A stretch of DNA of 64,000 nucleotides from Streptomyces sp. NBC_01241 (GTDB taxonomy: Bacteria > Actinomycetota > Actinomycetes > Streptomycetales > Streptomycetaceae), in the NCBI RefSeq assembly GCF_041435435.1, contig NZ_CP108494.1, positions 7,660,501 through 7,724,500 on the forward strand. The letters run 5' to 3'. Below are positions 51,406 to 59,460 of this stretch, piece by piece. The position numbers and the translations under genes were made by a program. The notes under the pieces are model-generated. The model had not been told where the DNA came from and searched no databases. It worked only from the letters and a program-made list of their open reading frames with translations. Each line of letters starts with the position of its first letter. The first letter of the stretch is position 1.

Positions 51406-52269
51406 TCAGCCCTTGCCGATCAGATCGGCCGGGAACGCGCCCGCCGAGGCGGCCGTGAACAGGAATCCGCGCGCCAGTTCGGTCAGCCGTTCCACGCCCT
51501 CCGCGCCCAGATGCTCGTACGGGGCACTGTCCATCCGGTCCGTGGCCTCCTCCAGATCCGCCCGCAGCGCCACGCCCGTCTCGGTCAACTCGCCCTCGCC
51601 GTCGAGGAGTCCACGCCCGCGCAGCCGCTCGGAAGCCTCCTCCCAGTCACCGCGGAGCCAGCCCCGGGTGGCGAGGACCCAGCGCGGGTTCATCCCCTTG
51701 CCGGTCGCGGTGTGGCTGACCAGGGCCTCCACCGGATCGAGACCGGCCGCGAGGAGCGCCGCGAGATGGCCGTCGCCGCGGTGCTCGCGCAGCAGCGTCC
51801 CGGCGTGCCAGTACGCCAGGTGCGGCTGCTCGGGCACCGGCAGATCGGCGTGGGCGGCGTAGAGCGGCCGGGCGTGTCGGGTGCACGCCTCGGCGGCGCG
51901 CAGCGCCAGCCCGGCCGCCTCGGCCATTTCCGGGGAGGTGATGATCTCCTCACCCAGGAGCCGGCGCAACGTGGCGTCGGCGGCGCGCAGCCGGGCGTCC
52001 AGGACCGCCTGCGGCGTGGCGACGGACCACACGGCGGGCAGATGCCGGGCGACGAGATCGTGGTTGAAGTTGTAGAAGGCCGCGGTGACCGTGCCGGGGC
52101 CGACGGCGCCCAGCGCCGCCGCGCGCGCGACGAGGTAGGCGGCGTTCGTGTCGTCGATGCCGAGTTTCCCGAGCTCCTCGCCGAGATCGGGGGAGAAGTA
52201 GACCGTCGAGTGCAACGGGTTGATGGCGTTGTGGCAGCGGCGTCCGGCGCGCGGCGGCAGAGTACTCAT
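51406..52269 (-). CDS. SCO6745-family protein
   Basis: A 287-residue all-alpha protein of a family known from Streptomyces (SCO6745 in S. coelicolor, from memory). It begins with RRCHNAINPLHSTVYFSPD, and includes AALGAVGPGTVTAAFYNFNH, ALVSHTATGKGMNPRW and a C-terminal segment resembling a winged helix: RLRGRGLLDGEGELTETG. That last part recalls MarR-like DNA-binding domains, so a regulatory role is possible. No function is established. A TetR-type palindrome (52280-52295) sits 10 bases upstream of the start. Confidence 0.82.
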   Translation of the reverse strand: MSTLPPRAGRRCHNAINPLHSTVYFSPDLGEELGKLGIDDTNAAYLVARAAALGAVGPGTVTAAFYNFNHDLVARHLPAVWSVATPQAVLDARLRAADATLRRLLGEEIITSPEMAEAAGLALRAAEACTRHARPLYAAHADLPVPEQPHLAYWHAGTLLREHRGDGHLAALLAAGLDPVEALVSHTATGKGMNPRWVLATRGWLRGDWEEASERLRGRGLLDGEGELTETGVALRADLEEATDRMDSAPYEHLGAEGVERLTELARGFLFTAASAGAFPADLIGKG

Positions 52270-52279
52270 GCAGGCACGT

Positions 52280-52295
52280 TACCGACTGGTTGGTA
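52280..52295. promoter_or_regulatory. TetR-like operator upstream of the SCO6745-family gene
   Basis: TACCGACTGGTTGGTA is a 16-base imperfect palindrome. The ACCGACYGGTYGGT pattern is typical of operators bound by several Streptomyces TetR proteins. It lies in the space shared with the divergent GlxA-type regulator. Confidence 0.55.
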
Positions 52296-52403
52296 CGTTC
52301 CGTAACCCCGGGACGGCATCCATTCCGCGCGGACCCCGGCATGGCGGAAAAGGTGGGTTCTTCGTCATTGCGGCCATGCTCCCGGCTGCCCAGGATGGAA
52401 GCC

Positions 52404-53366
52404 ATGACGCAGCGATCCGTACTCGTCGTCCTCTTCGACGGCGTTCAGAGCCTCGATGTGACCGGCCCCGTGGAGGTCTTCGCCGGGGCCTCCCACTTCC
52501 CCGGGGCCGCGTACGGACTGCGCACCGCCTCCCTCGACGGCGCGCCGGTCCGTACGAGCAGCGGTCTGACGCTCGTCCCCGACGGGAGTCTCGCCGACGC
52601 CGCGCCGCCGCACACTCTCCTCGTCCCCGGCGGTCAGGGCACCCGCGCCCCCGACCTGGCGCTGATCGACTGGCTGCGCGGCCACGCCCCGCACGCCGAG
52701 CGGCTCGTCTCCGTCTGCACGGGGGCGCTGCTGCTCGCCGCGGCCGGCCTGCTGGACGGCCACCGGGTGACCACGCACTGGACGGTCTGCGACCACCTCG
52801 CCCGCAGCCACCCGGCCGTCGAGGTCGACCCGGACCCGATTTTCGTACGCGACGGCAGGCTGGCCACCTCCGCCGGCGTCACCGCCGGTATCGATCTCGC
52901 CCTCGCCCTTGTCGAGGAGGACCACGGCCGGGACATCGCGCTCACGATCGCACGTCACCTCGTGGTCTTTCTGCGCAGGCCCGGGAACCAGGCGCAGTTC
53001 AGCGCCCAGCTCACCGCACAGACCGCCCGCCGCGAACCGCTGCGCGAGGTCCAGCACTGGATCACCGAACACCCCGGCGAGGACCTCACCGTCGAGGCGC
53101 TCGCCGCCCGCGCCCGGCTCTCGCCCCGCCACTTCGCCCGCGCCTTCCAGGCCGAGACGGGCCTCACCCCGGGCCGATACGTCGACCGCGTACGTCTCGA
53201 ACACGCCCGCCGGCTGCTGGAGGACACCACCGACGGCGTCACCGGCATCTCGCGCGCCTGCGGCTACGGCACCCCCGAGGCCATGCGCCGCGCGTTCATC
53301 AAGGCCCTCGGCACGGCACCCGCCGAATACCGGCGCCGCTTCCGCGCCCAGCCGGCCACCCACTGA
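52404..53366 (+). CDS. GlxA-type transcriptional regulator (DJ-1/PfpI plus AraC)
   Basis: A 320-residue regulator. Residues 1-185 form a DJ-1/PfpI domain (VLVVLFDGVQSLDVTGPVEV, LLVPGGQG, and the nucleophile-elbow cysteine in VSVCTGALLLAAAGLL). Residues about 215-315 are an AraC helix-turn-helix pair (LSPRHFARAFQAETGLTPGR, ISRACGYGTPEAMRRAFIKA). Start ATG 52404 follows GGATGGAAG; ATG 52395 is possible. The effector domain probably senses a small molecule. The next gene encodes a second, free-standing PfpI protein and is a likely target. Confidence 0.93.
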   Translation: MTQRSVLVVLFDGVQSLDVTGPVEVFAGASHFPGAAYGLRTASLDGAPVRTSSGLTLVPDGSLADAAPPHTLLVPGGQGTRAPDLALIDWLRGHAPHAERLVSVCTGALLLAAAGLLDGHRVTTHWTVCDHLARSHPAVEVDPDPIFVRDGRLATSAGVTAGIDLALALVEEDHGRDIALTIARHLVVFLRRPGNQAQFSAQLTAQTARREPLREVQHWITEHPGEDLTVEALAARARLSPRHFARAFQAETGLTPGRYVDRVRLEHARRLLEDTTDGVTGISRACGYGTPEAMRRAFIKALGTAPAEYRRRFRAQPATH

Positions 53367-53411
53367 CCGGCCGACCCGTAACCCATCGACGACCGACCGA
53401 AAGGCAACGCC

Positions 53412-54047
53412 GTGCAGATCGCCATCGTCCTCTTCGAGCGCTTCACCTCACTCGACGCCGTGGGCCCCTACGAAATGCTCGCCCGCACCCCCGGCGCCGA
53501 GACCGTGTTCGTCGCTGAACGGACCGGGCCCGTGCGCAATGACAACGGCAGCCTCGCGCTGGTCGCTGACAGGACCTTCGCCGACGTACCGGCGCCGGAC
53601 GTGCTGGTCGTCCCCGGCGGCCCCGGCCAGAGCGACCAGATGGAGAACGAGGCGCTGCTCGGCTGGCTGCGCACCGCCGACGCCACCAGCACCTGGACCA
53701 CCTCCGTCTGCACCGGGTCCCTGCTGCTCGCCGCGGCCGGACTGCTGACGGGTCGGCGCGCCACCTCGCACTGGCTCGCGCTGGACCGCCTGAAGGACTT
53801 CGGCGCCGAACCGACCGGTGAACGCGTCGTCGTCGACGGCAAGTACGTCACGGCGGCCGGCGTCTCTTCCGGCATCGACATGGGACTCACCCTGCTCGGC
53901 CGCATCGCGGACGACGAGCACGCCATGTCCGTACAGCTGCTGTCCGAGTACGACCCGCAGCCGCCGTACGACGCGGGTTCACCCGCGAAGGCCCCGGCAG
54001 CGCTGGTCGAGAAGCTCCGCGCCGGGAGCCGCTTCATCCTCCAGTAG
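53412..54047 (+). CDS. DJ-1/PfpI family protein, isonitrile hydratase-like
   Basis: A 211-residue single DJ-1/PfpI domain: MQIAIVLFERFTSLDAVGPY at the start, DVLVVPGGPGQ, the nucleophile cysteine in TSVCTGSLLLAAAGLL, and VTAAGVSSGIDMGLTLLGR near the end. This arrangement is close to isonitrile hydratase (InhA) of Pseudomonas and to the sensor domain of the preceding regulator. Start GTG 53412 has GAAAGG 8 bases upstream. It lies 45 bases after the GlxA-type gene and is probably co-transcribed with it. Confidence 0.9.
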   Translation: MQIAIVLFERFTSLDAVGPYEMLARTPGAETVFVAERTGPVRNDNGSLALVADRTFADVPAPDVLVVPGGPGQSDQMENEALLGWLRTADATSTWTTSVCTGSLLLAAAGLLTGRRATSHWLALDRLKDFGAEPTGERVVVDGKYVTAAGVSSGIDMGLTLLGRIADDEHAMSVQLLSEYDPQPPYDAGSPAKAPAALVEKLRAGSRFILQ

Positions 54048-54058
54048 CCGCAGGGGCG

Positions 54059-54817
54059 TTACGGCCCGGTCGTCCAGGTGAAGCGCGGCGCGCGCCGCTC
54101 CAGGAAGGCGGCGACCCCCTCCGCGGTGTCGCCGCTGCGGCGCGCCTGCTCCGCCCAGTGGGCGTCCCGGTCCGCACGCCCGGCGGCGAACTCCTTCGCT
54201 GCCGCCTGCGTCAGCTGCGAGCGCGCCGCCAGCGTGCGTACGTACGCGTCGACCCGCTTGTCCAGCTCACCGGCCGGCAGCACCTCGTCCACCAGACCGG
54301 TCCGCAGCGCCCGCGCGGTGTCGATCAGCTCGCCGGAGAACAGCAGATGCTTCGCCGTGGCCGGGCCGGTCAGCGCCACCAGCCGCCGGGTCGACGACGC
54401 CGGGTACACGATCCCGAGCTTGGCAGGCGTGACGCCGAACGACGCGCCCTCCTCGGCGAACCGCAGATCGCAGGCGGCCGCGAGCTGGCTGCCGCCGCCC
54501 ACGCAGTAGCCGCGGATCGCCGCGAGTGTCGGACGGGGGAATGCCGCGAGGGACTCCTCGGCGGCCACGGCGAGCGCCTGCGGATCGCCCGCCGGGTCCC
54601 GGAGCGAGGAGATGTCCGCCCCGGCGCAGAAGGTGTTCCCGGCGCCCGTCAGCACCAGCACCCGGACCGCGGGGTCGACGGCCAGCCGCTCCAGCAGACC
54701 GGGCAGCGCGCTCCACATCGGGGCCGTCATCGCATTGCGCTTGGCGGGATTGCTGATGACGACCGTCGCCACACCGTCCGCGACGGTGTGCTCCAGCCGG
54801 GGTTCCGTACGGTCCAT
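54059..54817 (-). CDS. Enoyl-CoA hydratase/isomerase family protein
   Basis: A 252-residue crotonase-fold protein. Oxyanion-hole motifs are TFCAGADISSLRD and GYCVGGGSQLAAACDLRFA. The second catalytic Glu position of hydratases reads PAKLGIVYPASSTRR, which lacks the usual Glu, so isomerase or another CoA reaction is possible. Start ATG 54817 is preceded by TAGCAT ending 7 bases upstream with no ribosome site, predicting a leaderless mRNA. It converges on the PfpI gene with 11 bases between stops. Confidence 0.88.
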   Translation of the reverse strand: MDRTEPRLEHTVADGVATVVISNPAKRNAMTAPMWSALPGLLERLAVDPAVRVLVLTGAGNTFCAGADISSLRDPAGDPQALAVAAEESLAAFPRPTLAAIRGYCVGGGSQLAAACDLRFAEEGASFGVTPAKLGIVYPASSTRRLVALTGPATAKHLLFSGELIDTARALRTGLVDEVLPAGELDKRVDAYVRTLAARSQLTQAAAKEFAAGRADRDAHWAEQARRSGDTAEGVAAFLERRAPRFTWTTGP

Positions 54818-54897
54818 GCGCCGGATGCTATCCGTACGGTTCGAACCTATGATCAAGAAGGGGTCGCCGAACAGGCACGCACCGTGAGGAGCATCCC

Positions 54898-55521
54898 GTG
54901 GCCGTTCCCGTAGCCGAGGGCAAGAAGCTGAGCCGCAGTTTCGGCTGGCTGGCACTGCTCGGCACCCTTCTCGTCGTGGCCGGTCTGGTCGGCCTCGTGT
55001 ACACCGGTGTCGCGACGCTCACCTCGATGCTCCTGTTCGGCTGGCTGCTGCTCATCGGCGGCATCGTCGGGCTGCTCCACGCCGTCGAGTCCCGCGGCAC
55101 CAACTTCTTCTGGCTGGGCGTCGTGGTCGCCGCGCTGAACATCGCCGCCGGAGTCGTCGTCATCCACCATCCGCACGGCACGGCCGAGGCGCTGACCATG
55201 TTCGCCGCGCTGCTCTTCCTGACCGGTGGGTTGTTCCGGCTGGTCGGCAGCGTCGTGGTGCGTGGCCCGCAGTTCGGCTGGACGCTCCTGCAAGGAGCCT
55301 TCGGCCTGCTCCTGGGGCTGCTGGTGCTCTTCGACTGGCCGCACAGCAGCCTCTACGTACTCGGCCTGTTCTTCTCGCTGGCGCTGCTCTTCGACGGGCT
55401 CGGCCTGATCGCGATCGGGGTCGGCGGCCGCCAAGTGGTCTCCATGGTCTCGGACCAGCAGGCGAGCGGTCAGCCGCCGGGGGCACCCGGCGGAGAGCAC
55501 CCGAAACGCTCCAGGAGCTGA
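54898..55521 (+). CDS. HdeD/DUF308-family membrane protein
   Basis: A 207-residue protein with six transmembrane helices in three HdeD-like pairs: LALLGTLLVVAGLVGLVYTG, SMLLFGWLLLIGGIVGLLHA, FFWLGVVVAALNIAAGVVVI, LTMFAALLFLTGGLFRLVG, TLLQGAFGLLLGLLVLFDW and a final YVLGLFFSLALLFDGLGLIA. Family members are linked to acid resistance in enterobacteria; the role in actinobacteria is unknown. Start GTG 54898 has GAGGAG 6 bases upstream. Confidence 0.88.
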   Translation: MAVPVAEGKKLSRSFGWLALLGTLLVVAGLVGLVYTGVATLTSMLLFGWLLLIGGIVGLLHAVESRGTNFFWLGVVVAALNIAAGVVVIHHPHGTAEALTMFAALLFLTGGLFRLVGSVVVRGPQFGWTLLQGAFGLLLGLLVLFDWPHSSLYVLGLFFSLALLFDGLGLIAIGVGGRQVVSMVSDQQASGQPPGAPGGEHPKRSRS

Positions 55522-55550
55522 CGCATTCGTCCGTGTCCGGTCAAATCCTG

Positions 55551-55579
55551 TCGATAGAAGTCGATAGAAGTCGACTTCT
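55551..55579. promoter_or_regulatory. Tandem 10-bp repeat running into a 14-bp perfect palindrome
   Basis: TCGATAGAAG at 55551 and 55561 repeats in tandem, and the second copy overlaps the palindrome AGAAGTCGACTTCT (55566-55579). It is 87 bases upstream of the anti-sigma-type ATPase start. It stands out from the local GC-rich background and looks like a regulator site. Confidence 0.55.
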
Positions 55580-55665
55580 GTTCAGTACCACGAGCCGGAC
55601 CGACTACGCCGCGCACTCTGTACTCGACGTGCAGTCACCACCGAGTGGAGAGCGGGTACCGGACT

Positions 55666-56121
55666 ATGGAGAGCCGCGGGAGTGTCCCCGCCCGGCCCGT
55701 GTCGTACGAGGGAGTCTGGCGGTTCACCGCCCCGGCCGTGGACGTCTCCGTACCGCAGGCCAGGCATGCCGTACGCGACCTGCTGAACCGCCAGGGCGTG
55801 CCGCTGGACGAGGATGTCGCAGAGGGCCTGCTGCTCATCGTCTCGGAGCTGGTCACCAATGCCGTGAAGCATGCCGCGCTGCTCTCGCCGGAACTCGCCG
55901 TCGAGGTGGCCGTCGGAGCGGAATGGGTCAGAGTGTCCGTCGAGGACAACCACCCCTACCGGCCGACGGCCCTGGAGACGGACTACGCGCAGACCGGCGG
56001 CCGCGGCCTGCTGCTGGTCCGGGAGATCACCCGGGAAGCGGGCGGCGCCTGCGATGTGGAACACACCGCAGGCGGCGGAAAGATCATCTGGGCGGTGCTG
56101 CCGCTGAGCCGGCGGCTCTGA
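55666..56121 (+). CDS. Anti-sigma-factor-type ATP-binding protein (SpoIIAB/RsbW-like)
   Basis: 151 residues from ATG 55666 (GTG 55645 is an alternative). It is a single HATPase_c domain: the N-box is LLIVSELVTNAVKHA, the G1 box is WVRVSVEDNHPYRP, and the G2 region is QTGGRGLLLVREI, ending with GGGKIIWAVLPL. Streptomyces has many such regulators, which bind sigma factors or anti-sigma antagonists and phosphorylate them. No partner gene is adjacent. Confidence 0.88.
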   Translation: MESRGSVPARPVSYEGVWRFTAPAVDVSVPQARHAVRDLLNRQGVPLDEDVAEGLLLIVSELVTNAVKHAALLSPELAVEVAVGAEWVRVSVEDNHPYRPTALETDYAQTGGRGLLLVREITREAGGACDVEHTAGGGKIIWAVLPLSRRL

Positions 56122-56160
56122 GCACCCGTAACCGCTGCGGCATCCGCTGCCGCCCGCCCG

Positions 56161-56754
56161 CTACCAGCCGGCGGACGTTCCCGTCAGCTCCCTGATCGCC
56201 GGCCGCGCGGCGTCCAGCACCGTCATGAACCAGGCCGAGAACGGCGCCTGTGCGTGCCGCTCGGCCAGTTCGCCGGCCGTCACGAACGCGGTCTCGCCGA
56301 CCTCGTCCGGGTCCGGGTGCGGCCTGTCCTGTGCCATGCCCACGAAGAGGTGGTTGAACTCCTGCTCCACCAGGCCGGAGGCCGGGTCGGGGTGGTTGTA
56401 GCGGACCGTGCCCGCCTCGGCCATCAGCGAGGGCGAGATCCCCAGCTCCTCGTACGTACGCCGGGCGGCGGCGGCGAAGGGCGCCTCGCCCGGGTAGGGG
56501 TGGCCGCAGCAGGTGTTCGACCAGACGCCGGGGGAGTGGTACTTGCCGAGCGCCCGGCGCTGCAGGAGCAGTCTGCCCTGCTCGTCGAAGAGGAACACCG
56601 AGAAGGCCCGGTGCAGTTGACCGGGCGGCTGATGGGCGGCGAGCTTCTCCGCCGTACCGATGGTGGTGCCGTTCTCATCGACCAGTTCGAGCATGATCGC
56701 TTCTGCTGTGCCGTTCGACGAGCTGTTCGCCGCGGTGGCTGGTGTGGTCGGCAT
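56161..56754 (-). CDS. idi: Isopentenyl-diphosphate delta-isomerase, type 1
   Basis: A 197-residue Nudix-fold enzyme interconverting isopentenyl and dimethylallyl diphosphate. Diagnostic motifs are LHRAFSVFLFDEQGRLLLQR, WSNTCCGHPYPGE (catalytic Cys and His), ARRTYEELGI (Nudix Glu residues) and EQEFNHLFVG (catalytic Glu). ATG 56754 has GAAGG 6 bases upstream and is preferred over ATG 56760, which abuts the ribosome site. Its presence next to an SCO6745-family gene and a CDF gene recalls the S. coelicolor region around SCO6750. Confidence 0.95.
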   Translation of the reverse strand: MPTTPATAANSSSNGTAEAIMLELVDENGTTIGTAEKLAAHQPPGQLHRAFSVFLFDEQGRLLLQRRALGKYHSPGVWSNTCCGHPYPGEAPFAAAARRTYEELGISPSLMAEAGTVRYNHPDPASGLVEQEFNHLFVGMAQDRPHPDPDEVGETAFVTAGELAERHAQAPFSAWFMTVLDAARPAIRELTGTSAGW

Positions 56755-56899
56755 ACCCATCCTTCGCTATGGTCCCGGCCCCGTGCGCCGGTCCCGTCGA
56801 GTCCGTCAAGTCTGCCGTACAAAAGCCGCTTGTCCGCACCTCGGGTCCTGCATGTCCGGTCCCGCCGTGCCTCGTGGCGCGAAGGGACCGGATGGCACG

Positions 56900-58165
56900 T
56901 CAGACGCCGAAGGCCGCCGGGTAGCGGATCGTGCCGTGTGGCACCGGCACGGAGTCGTCGAGCACCAGGGCCATCATCGCCTCGTCCGGGACCTCGAAGC
57001 CCGGCCGGATCCCGTAGCGGGACGCCGGTACGAACCCGAACTCCGGGTAGTACTCGGGATGACCGAGTACCAGGACGAGTGACTCGCCGCGCAGCCTGGC
57101 CGCGTCGAGCGCGGCCCGCACCACGGCCCGGCCGGCGCCCTGCCGCTGGTGCTCCGGGGCCGTCGCCACCGGGGCCAGCGCGAGCGCCGGTGCGTCCCCT
57201 ACCCGGCACCGGGTCAGCAGCGCGTACGCAGCCACGGCGCCGTCCGGACCGGCCGCGACGTGACCGAGGCCCGGCAGCCAGGCCTCCGGATCGGTGCGCA
57301 ACGCGTCGACGAGAGCGGCTTCGTCCGGCGTCGGGAACGCGGCGGTGTTGACCGCGCGCACGGCCGCCACGTCCGCCGCCGTCTCCGGCCGGGTCGGCCA
57401 GCGGGGGTCGGCGGGGCGCAGTACATAGCCGGCGCAGCCGTACTCCGTACCGTGATCGCGCCGCATGGCCAACTCCTCGCGGGCCGCCGCGAGCGCCCAC
57501 TCCATGCCGGGAGCCGACGCGTCGGCGGCCTCGACGCGCTCGGCGAGCGGGACGTCGTACCCGTCCCGGTCGGCGTCGGGCTGCACGCGCACCCCGAGGA
57601 CGTGATAGCCGGCCGCCACGGCCGCCGCCGCGTTGGCCGCCACAGGGCGCTTCGATGTCTCCTGCCCCCGGAAGGCGCGGGCCACGTCGGTCGGCGCGTC
57701 CGTCGTCCGGACGCACTCGGAGACGACGAGGGTGCCGCCCGGCGCGAGCAGCCGCTTCCCGTCACGCAGCGCGGTGTCGAAACCGATGATGTGCGCGGCC
57801 CCCTCGGCCCAGACGAGATCGAACGCCCCGGCCGGGAAGCCGGGGCCGGTGAGCTCGGCCATGTCGGCCCGGACCGTACGGATACGGTCGCCGAGTCCGC
57901 GAGCAGCCGCCGCTTCGCGCAGTTCGCCGAGGAACGGCTCGTGGAGATCGACGGCGGTCACCTCGGCGCCCGCCTCGGCGGCGAGCAGCAGCGCGGCGCG
58001 GCCGGGCCCGCAGCCCAGATCCAGGACGCGCGGACGGCGCGGCAGCGGGCCGGCGAGCTCCAGCAGCTGCCGGGTGGTGGCATCGGAACCGGGACTCTGC
58101 CGGGGAAGATCGTGGTAAAGGGAGAAGAACGCCTCGGAACGGACGGCGTGATCGTTGTCGGTCAC
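56900..58165 (-). CDS. Fusion of SAM-dependent methyltransferase and GNAT acetyltransferase
   Basis: 421 residues from GTG 58165. Residues about 40-200 are a class I methyltransferase: motif I RVLDLGCGPGRAALLLA, then VTAVDLHEPFLGEL and RTVRADMAELTGP. Residues about 265-420 are a GNAT domain: ETAADVAAVRAVNTAAFPTP, the acetyl-CoA loop VATAPEHQRQGAGRAVVRAA and YPEFGFVPASRYGIRPGF. Fusion of these two activities is uncommon; both halves look intact. The substrate is unknown. A 22-codon leader ORF and a hairpin lie in its upstream region. Confidence 0.88.
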   Translation of the reverse strand: MTDNDHAVRSEAFFSLYHDLPRQSPGSDATTRQLLELAGPLPRRPRVLDLGCGPGRAALLLAAEAGAEVTAVDLHEPFLGELREAAAARGLGDRIRTVRADMAELTGPGFPAGAFDLVWAEGAAHIIGFDTALRDGKRLLAPGGTLVVSECVRTTDAPTDVARAFRGQETSKRPVAANAAAAVAAGYHVLGVRVQPDADRDGYDVPLAERVEAADASAPGMEWALAAAREELAMRRDHGTEYGCAGYVLRPADPRWPTRPETAADVAAVRAVNTAAFPTPDEAALVDALRTDPEAWLPGLGHVAAGPDGAVAAYALLTRCRVGDAPALALAPVATAPEHQRQGAGRAVVRAALDAARLRGESLVLVLGHPEYYPEFGFVPASRYGIRPGFEVPDEAMMALVLDDSVPVPHGTIRYPAAFGV

Positions 58166-58194
58166 CGTGGGAAACCCTTGGGTACGAGGGCTCC

Positions 58195-58210
58195 GGCCGA
58201 CGTGTCGGCC
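58195..58210. promoter_or_regulatory. Hairpin between the leader ORF and the methyltransferase-GNAT gene
   Basis: GGCCGAC-GT-GTCGGCC is a perfect 7-bp stem with a 2-base loop. It lies 17 bases past the stop of the leader ORF and 29 bases before the GTG of the main gene, a suitable place for an attenuator. Confidence 0.5.
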
Positions 58211-58227
58211 CGGTGTGAGCCGGCGTG

Positions 58228-58296
58228 CTAGCCGAGGGCCCGGAAGCTGAGGACGGACCGGATGCTGCGCCGGATGGGCGCCGTCGCGACGGTCAT
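58228..58296 (-). CDS. 22-codon leader ORF
   Basis: ATG 58296 with GAGGAG 9 bases upstream opens a short frame beginning MTVATAPIRRSIRSVLSFRA and ending at TAG 58228. It is too short for domain recognition and is rich in Arg and Ser. The strong ribosome site, the position 62 bases before the methyltransferase-GNAT gene and the hairpin between them suggest a leader peptide. Confidence 0.5.
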   Translation of the reverse strand: MTVATAPIRRSIRSVLSFRALG

Positions 58297-58373
58297 CGGC
58301 CTCAGCTCCTCTCGCGCGCACGGGGAGGCCCTCGCCTCGCCGGACACCCTACACGGCGGCGCTGAACCTCGGT

Positions 58374-59315
58374 TCAGTGGCAGAGCCTGGCCTCGTGCTC
58401 GGCATGGCCGCTCGGCTCCAGCTGGAAGGTGCAGTGCTCCACGTCGAAGTGGACCCCGAGGCAGCCCTGCAGCTCATGGAGCAGCTTTTCGTGGCCGATC
58501 GAGTCCAGCACGTCCTGGCGCACCACCACATGGGCGGAGAGCACCGGCATCCCCGACGTGATCGTCCAGGCGTGCAGGTCATGGACGTCCAGCACCCCGG
58601 GCAGGGCGGTGATGTGGGCCCGTACCTCACCCATGTCGACGCCCTTGGGCGCCGCCTCCAGCAGCACATTGAGGGTCTCCCGGAGCAGCTTCACCGTACG
58701 GGGGACGATCATCAGGCCGATCACCAGCGAGGCGATCGGGTCGGCGGCCTGCCAGCCGGTGGCCAGGATGATCCCCGCCGAGATCAGCACGGCGAAGGAG
58801 CCGAGTGTGTCCGCGAGCACCTCCAGATAGGCGCCGCGCACATTGATGCTGTCCTTCTGCCCGCGGAGCAGCAGCGACAGGGAGACCATGTTGGCCACCA
58901 GGCCGACCAGGGCGAAGACGATCGTCAGCCCGCCCCTCGTCTCGGCCGGGGTGATGAAGCGCTGGACCGCCTCGAAGAGCAGATAGCCGCCCACTCCGAG
59001 CAGCAGCAGACAGTTGGCCAGCGCGGCGAGGATCTCGGCGCGTGCGAAGCCGAAGGTGAGGTTGAGCCCGGCCGGCCGGTTGGCGAAGTGGATCGCCAGC
59101 AGCGCCATGCCCAGGCCCAGGGCGTCGGTCGCCATGTGGGCCGCGTCGGCGATGAGGGCGAGGGAGCCGGAGAGCAGTCCGCCGGCAACCTCCAGGAGCG
59201 TCACGGTGAGCGTGATGCACAGCGCGATCCGCAGCCGTCCCTTGTACGCGGCGGCTGCCGTGCCGGTGGGCGGCGGTCCGCCGTGTGTGTGCCCGTGGTC
59301 GTGCCCTGCCCCCAT
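58374..59315 (-). CDS. Cation diffusion facilitator (CzcD/ZitB-like metal efflux)
   Basis: A 313-residue CDF transporter exporting Zn or similar divalent metals in exchange for protons. ATG 59315 (GGGAGG ribosome site) begins a His-rich N-terminus (GHDHGHTHGG). Six transmembrane helices follow. The metal site is HMATD-type: helix II SLALIADAAHMATDALGLG and helix V YLEVLADTLGSFAVL (A-D-x-x-G/S). The C-terminal cytoplasmic domain (about 215-313) has GVLDVHDLHAWTITSG and a His/Cys-rich end. Monocistronic. Confidence 0.94.
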   Translation of the reverse strand: MGAGHDHGHTHGGPPPTGTAAAAYKGRLRIALCITLTVTLLEVAGGLLSGSLALIADAAHMATDALGLGMALLAIHFANRPAGLNLTFGFARAEILAALANCLLLLGVGGYLLFEAVQRFITPAETRGGLTIVFALVGLVANMVSLSLLLRGQKDSINVRGAYLEVLADTLGSFAVLISAGIILATGWQAADPIASLVIGLMIVPRTVKLLRETLNVLLEAAPKGVDMGEVRAHITALPGVLDVHDLHAWTITSGMPVLSAHVVVRQDVLDSIGHEKLLHELQGCLGVHFDVEHCTFQLEPSGHAEHEARLCH

Positions 59316-59377
59316 GGGGACGCCTCCCGGTCGTCGCGCGGACTCGGACGCGATCCGCCCGAGCACTGTCAGTCAAC

Positions 59378-59392
59378 TACGGGTGGGGGGTA
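59378..59392. promoter_or_regulatory. Possible metal-regulator site upstream of the CDF gene
   Basis: TACGGGTGGGGGGTA, read from the other strand as TACCCCCCACCCGTA, resembles the G/C-tract operators of CsoR-type metal repressors. The match is loose and the symmetry incomplete. Confidence 0.25.
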
Positions 59393-59426
59393 TCGGGCAA
59401 CACGGCACTGAACACCGTTGTCATAT

Positions 59427-59460
59427 GCTCTGACCTGCGGAAATGGTCGCAGGTCAGAGC
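59427..59460. terminator. Perfect 13-bp hairpin in the CDF upstream region
   Basis: GCTCTGACCTGCG (59427-59439) and its exact complement (59448-59460) surround an 8-base loop. It lies over 100 bases upstream of the CDF gene, between divergent units, so termination is only one option. Confidence 0.6.

Noticed and set aside
54830..54850. GGTTCGAACC as a tRNA T-loop
   Set aside because: No cloverleaf can be drawn around it; it lies in the promoter region between two divergent genes.
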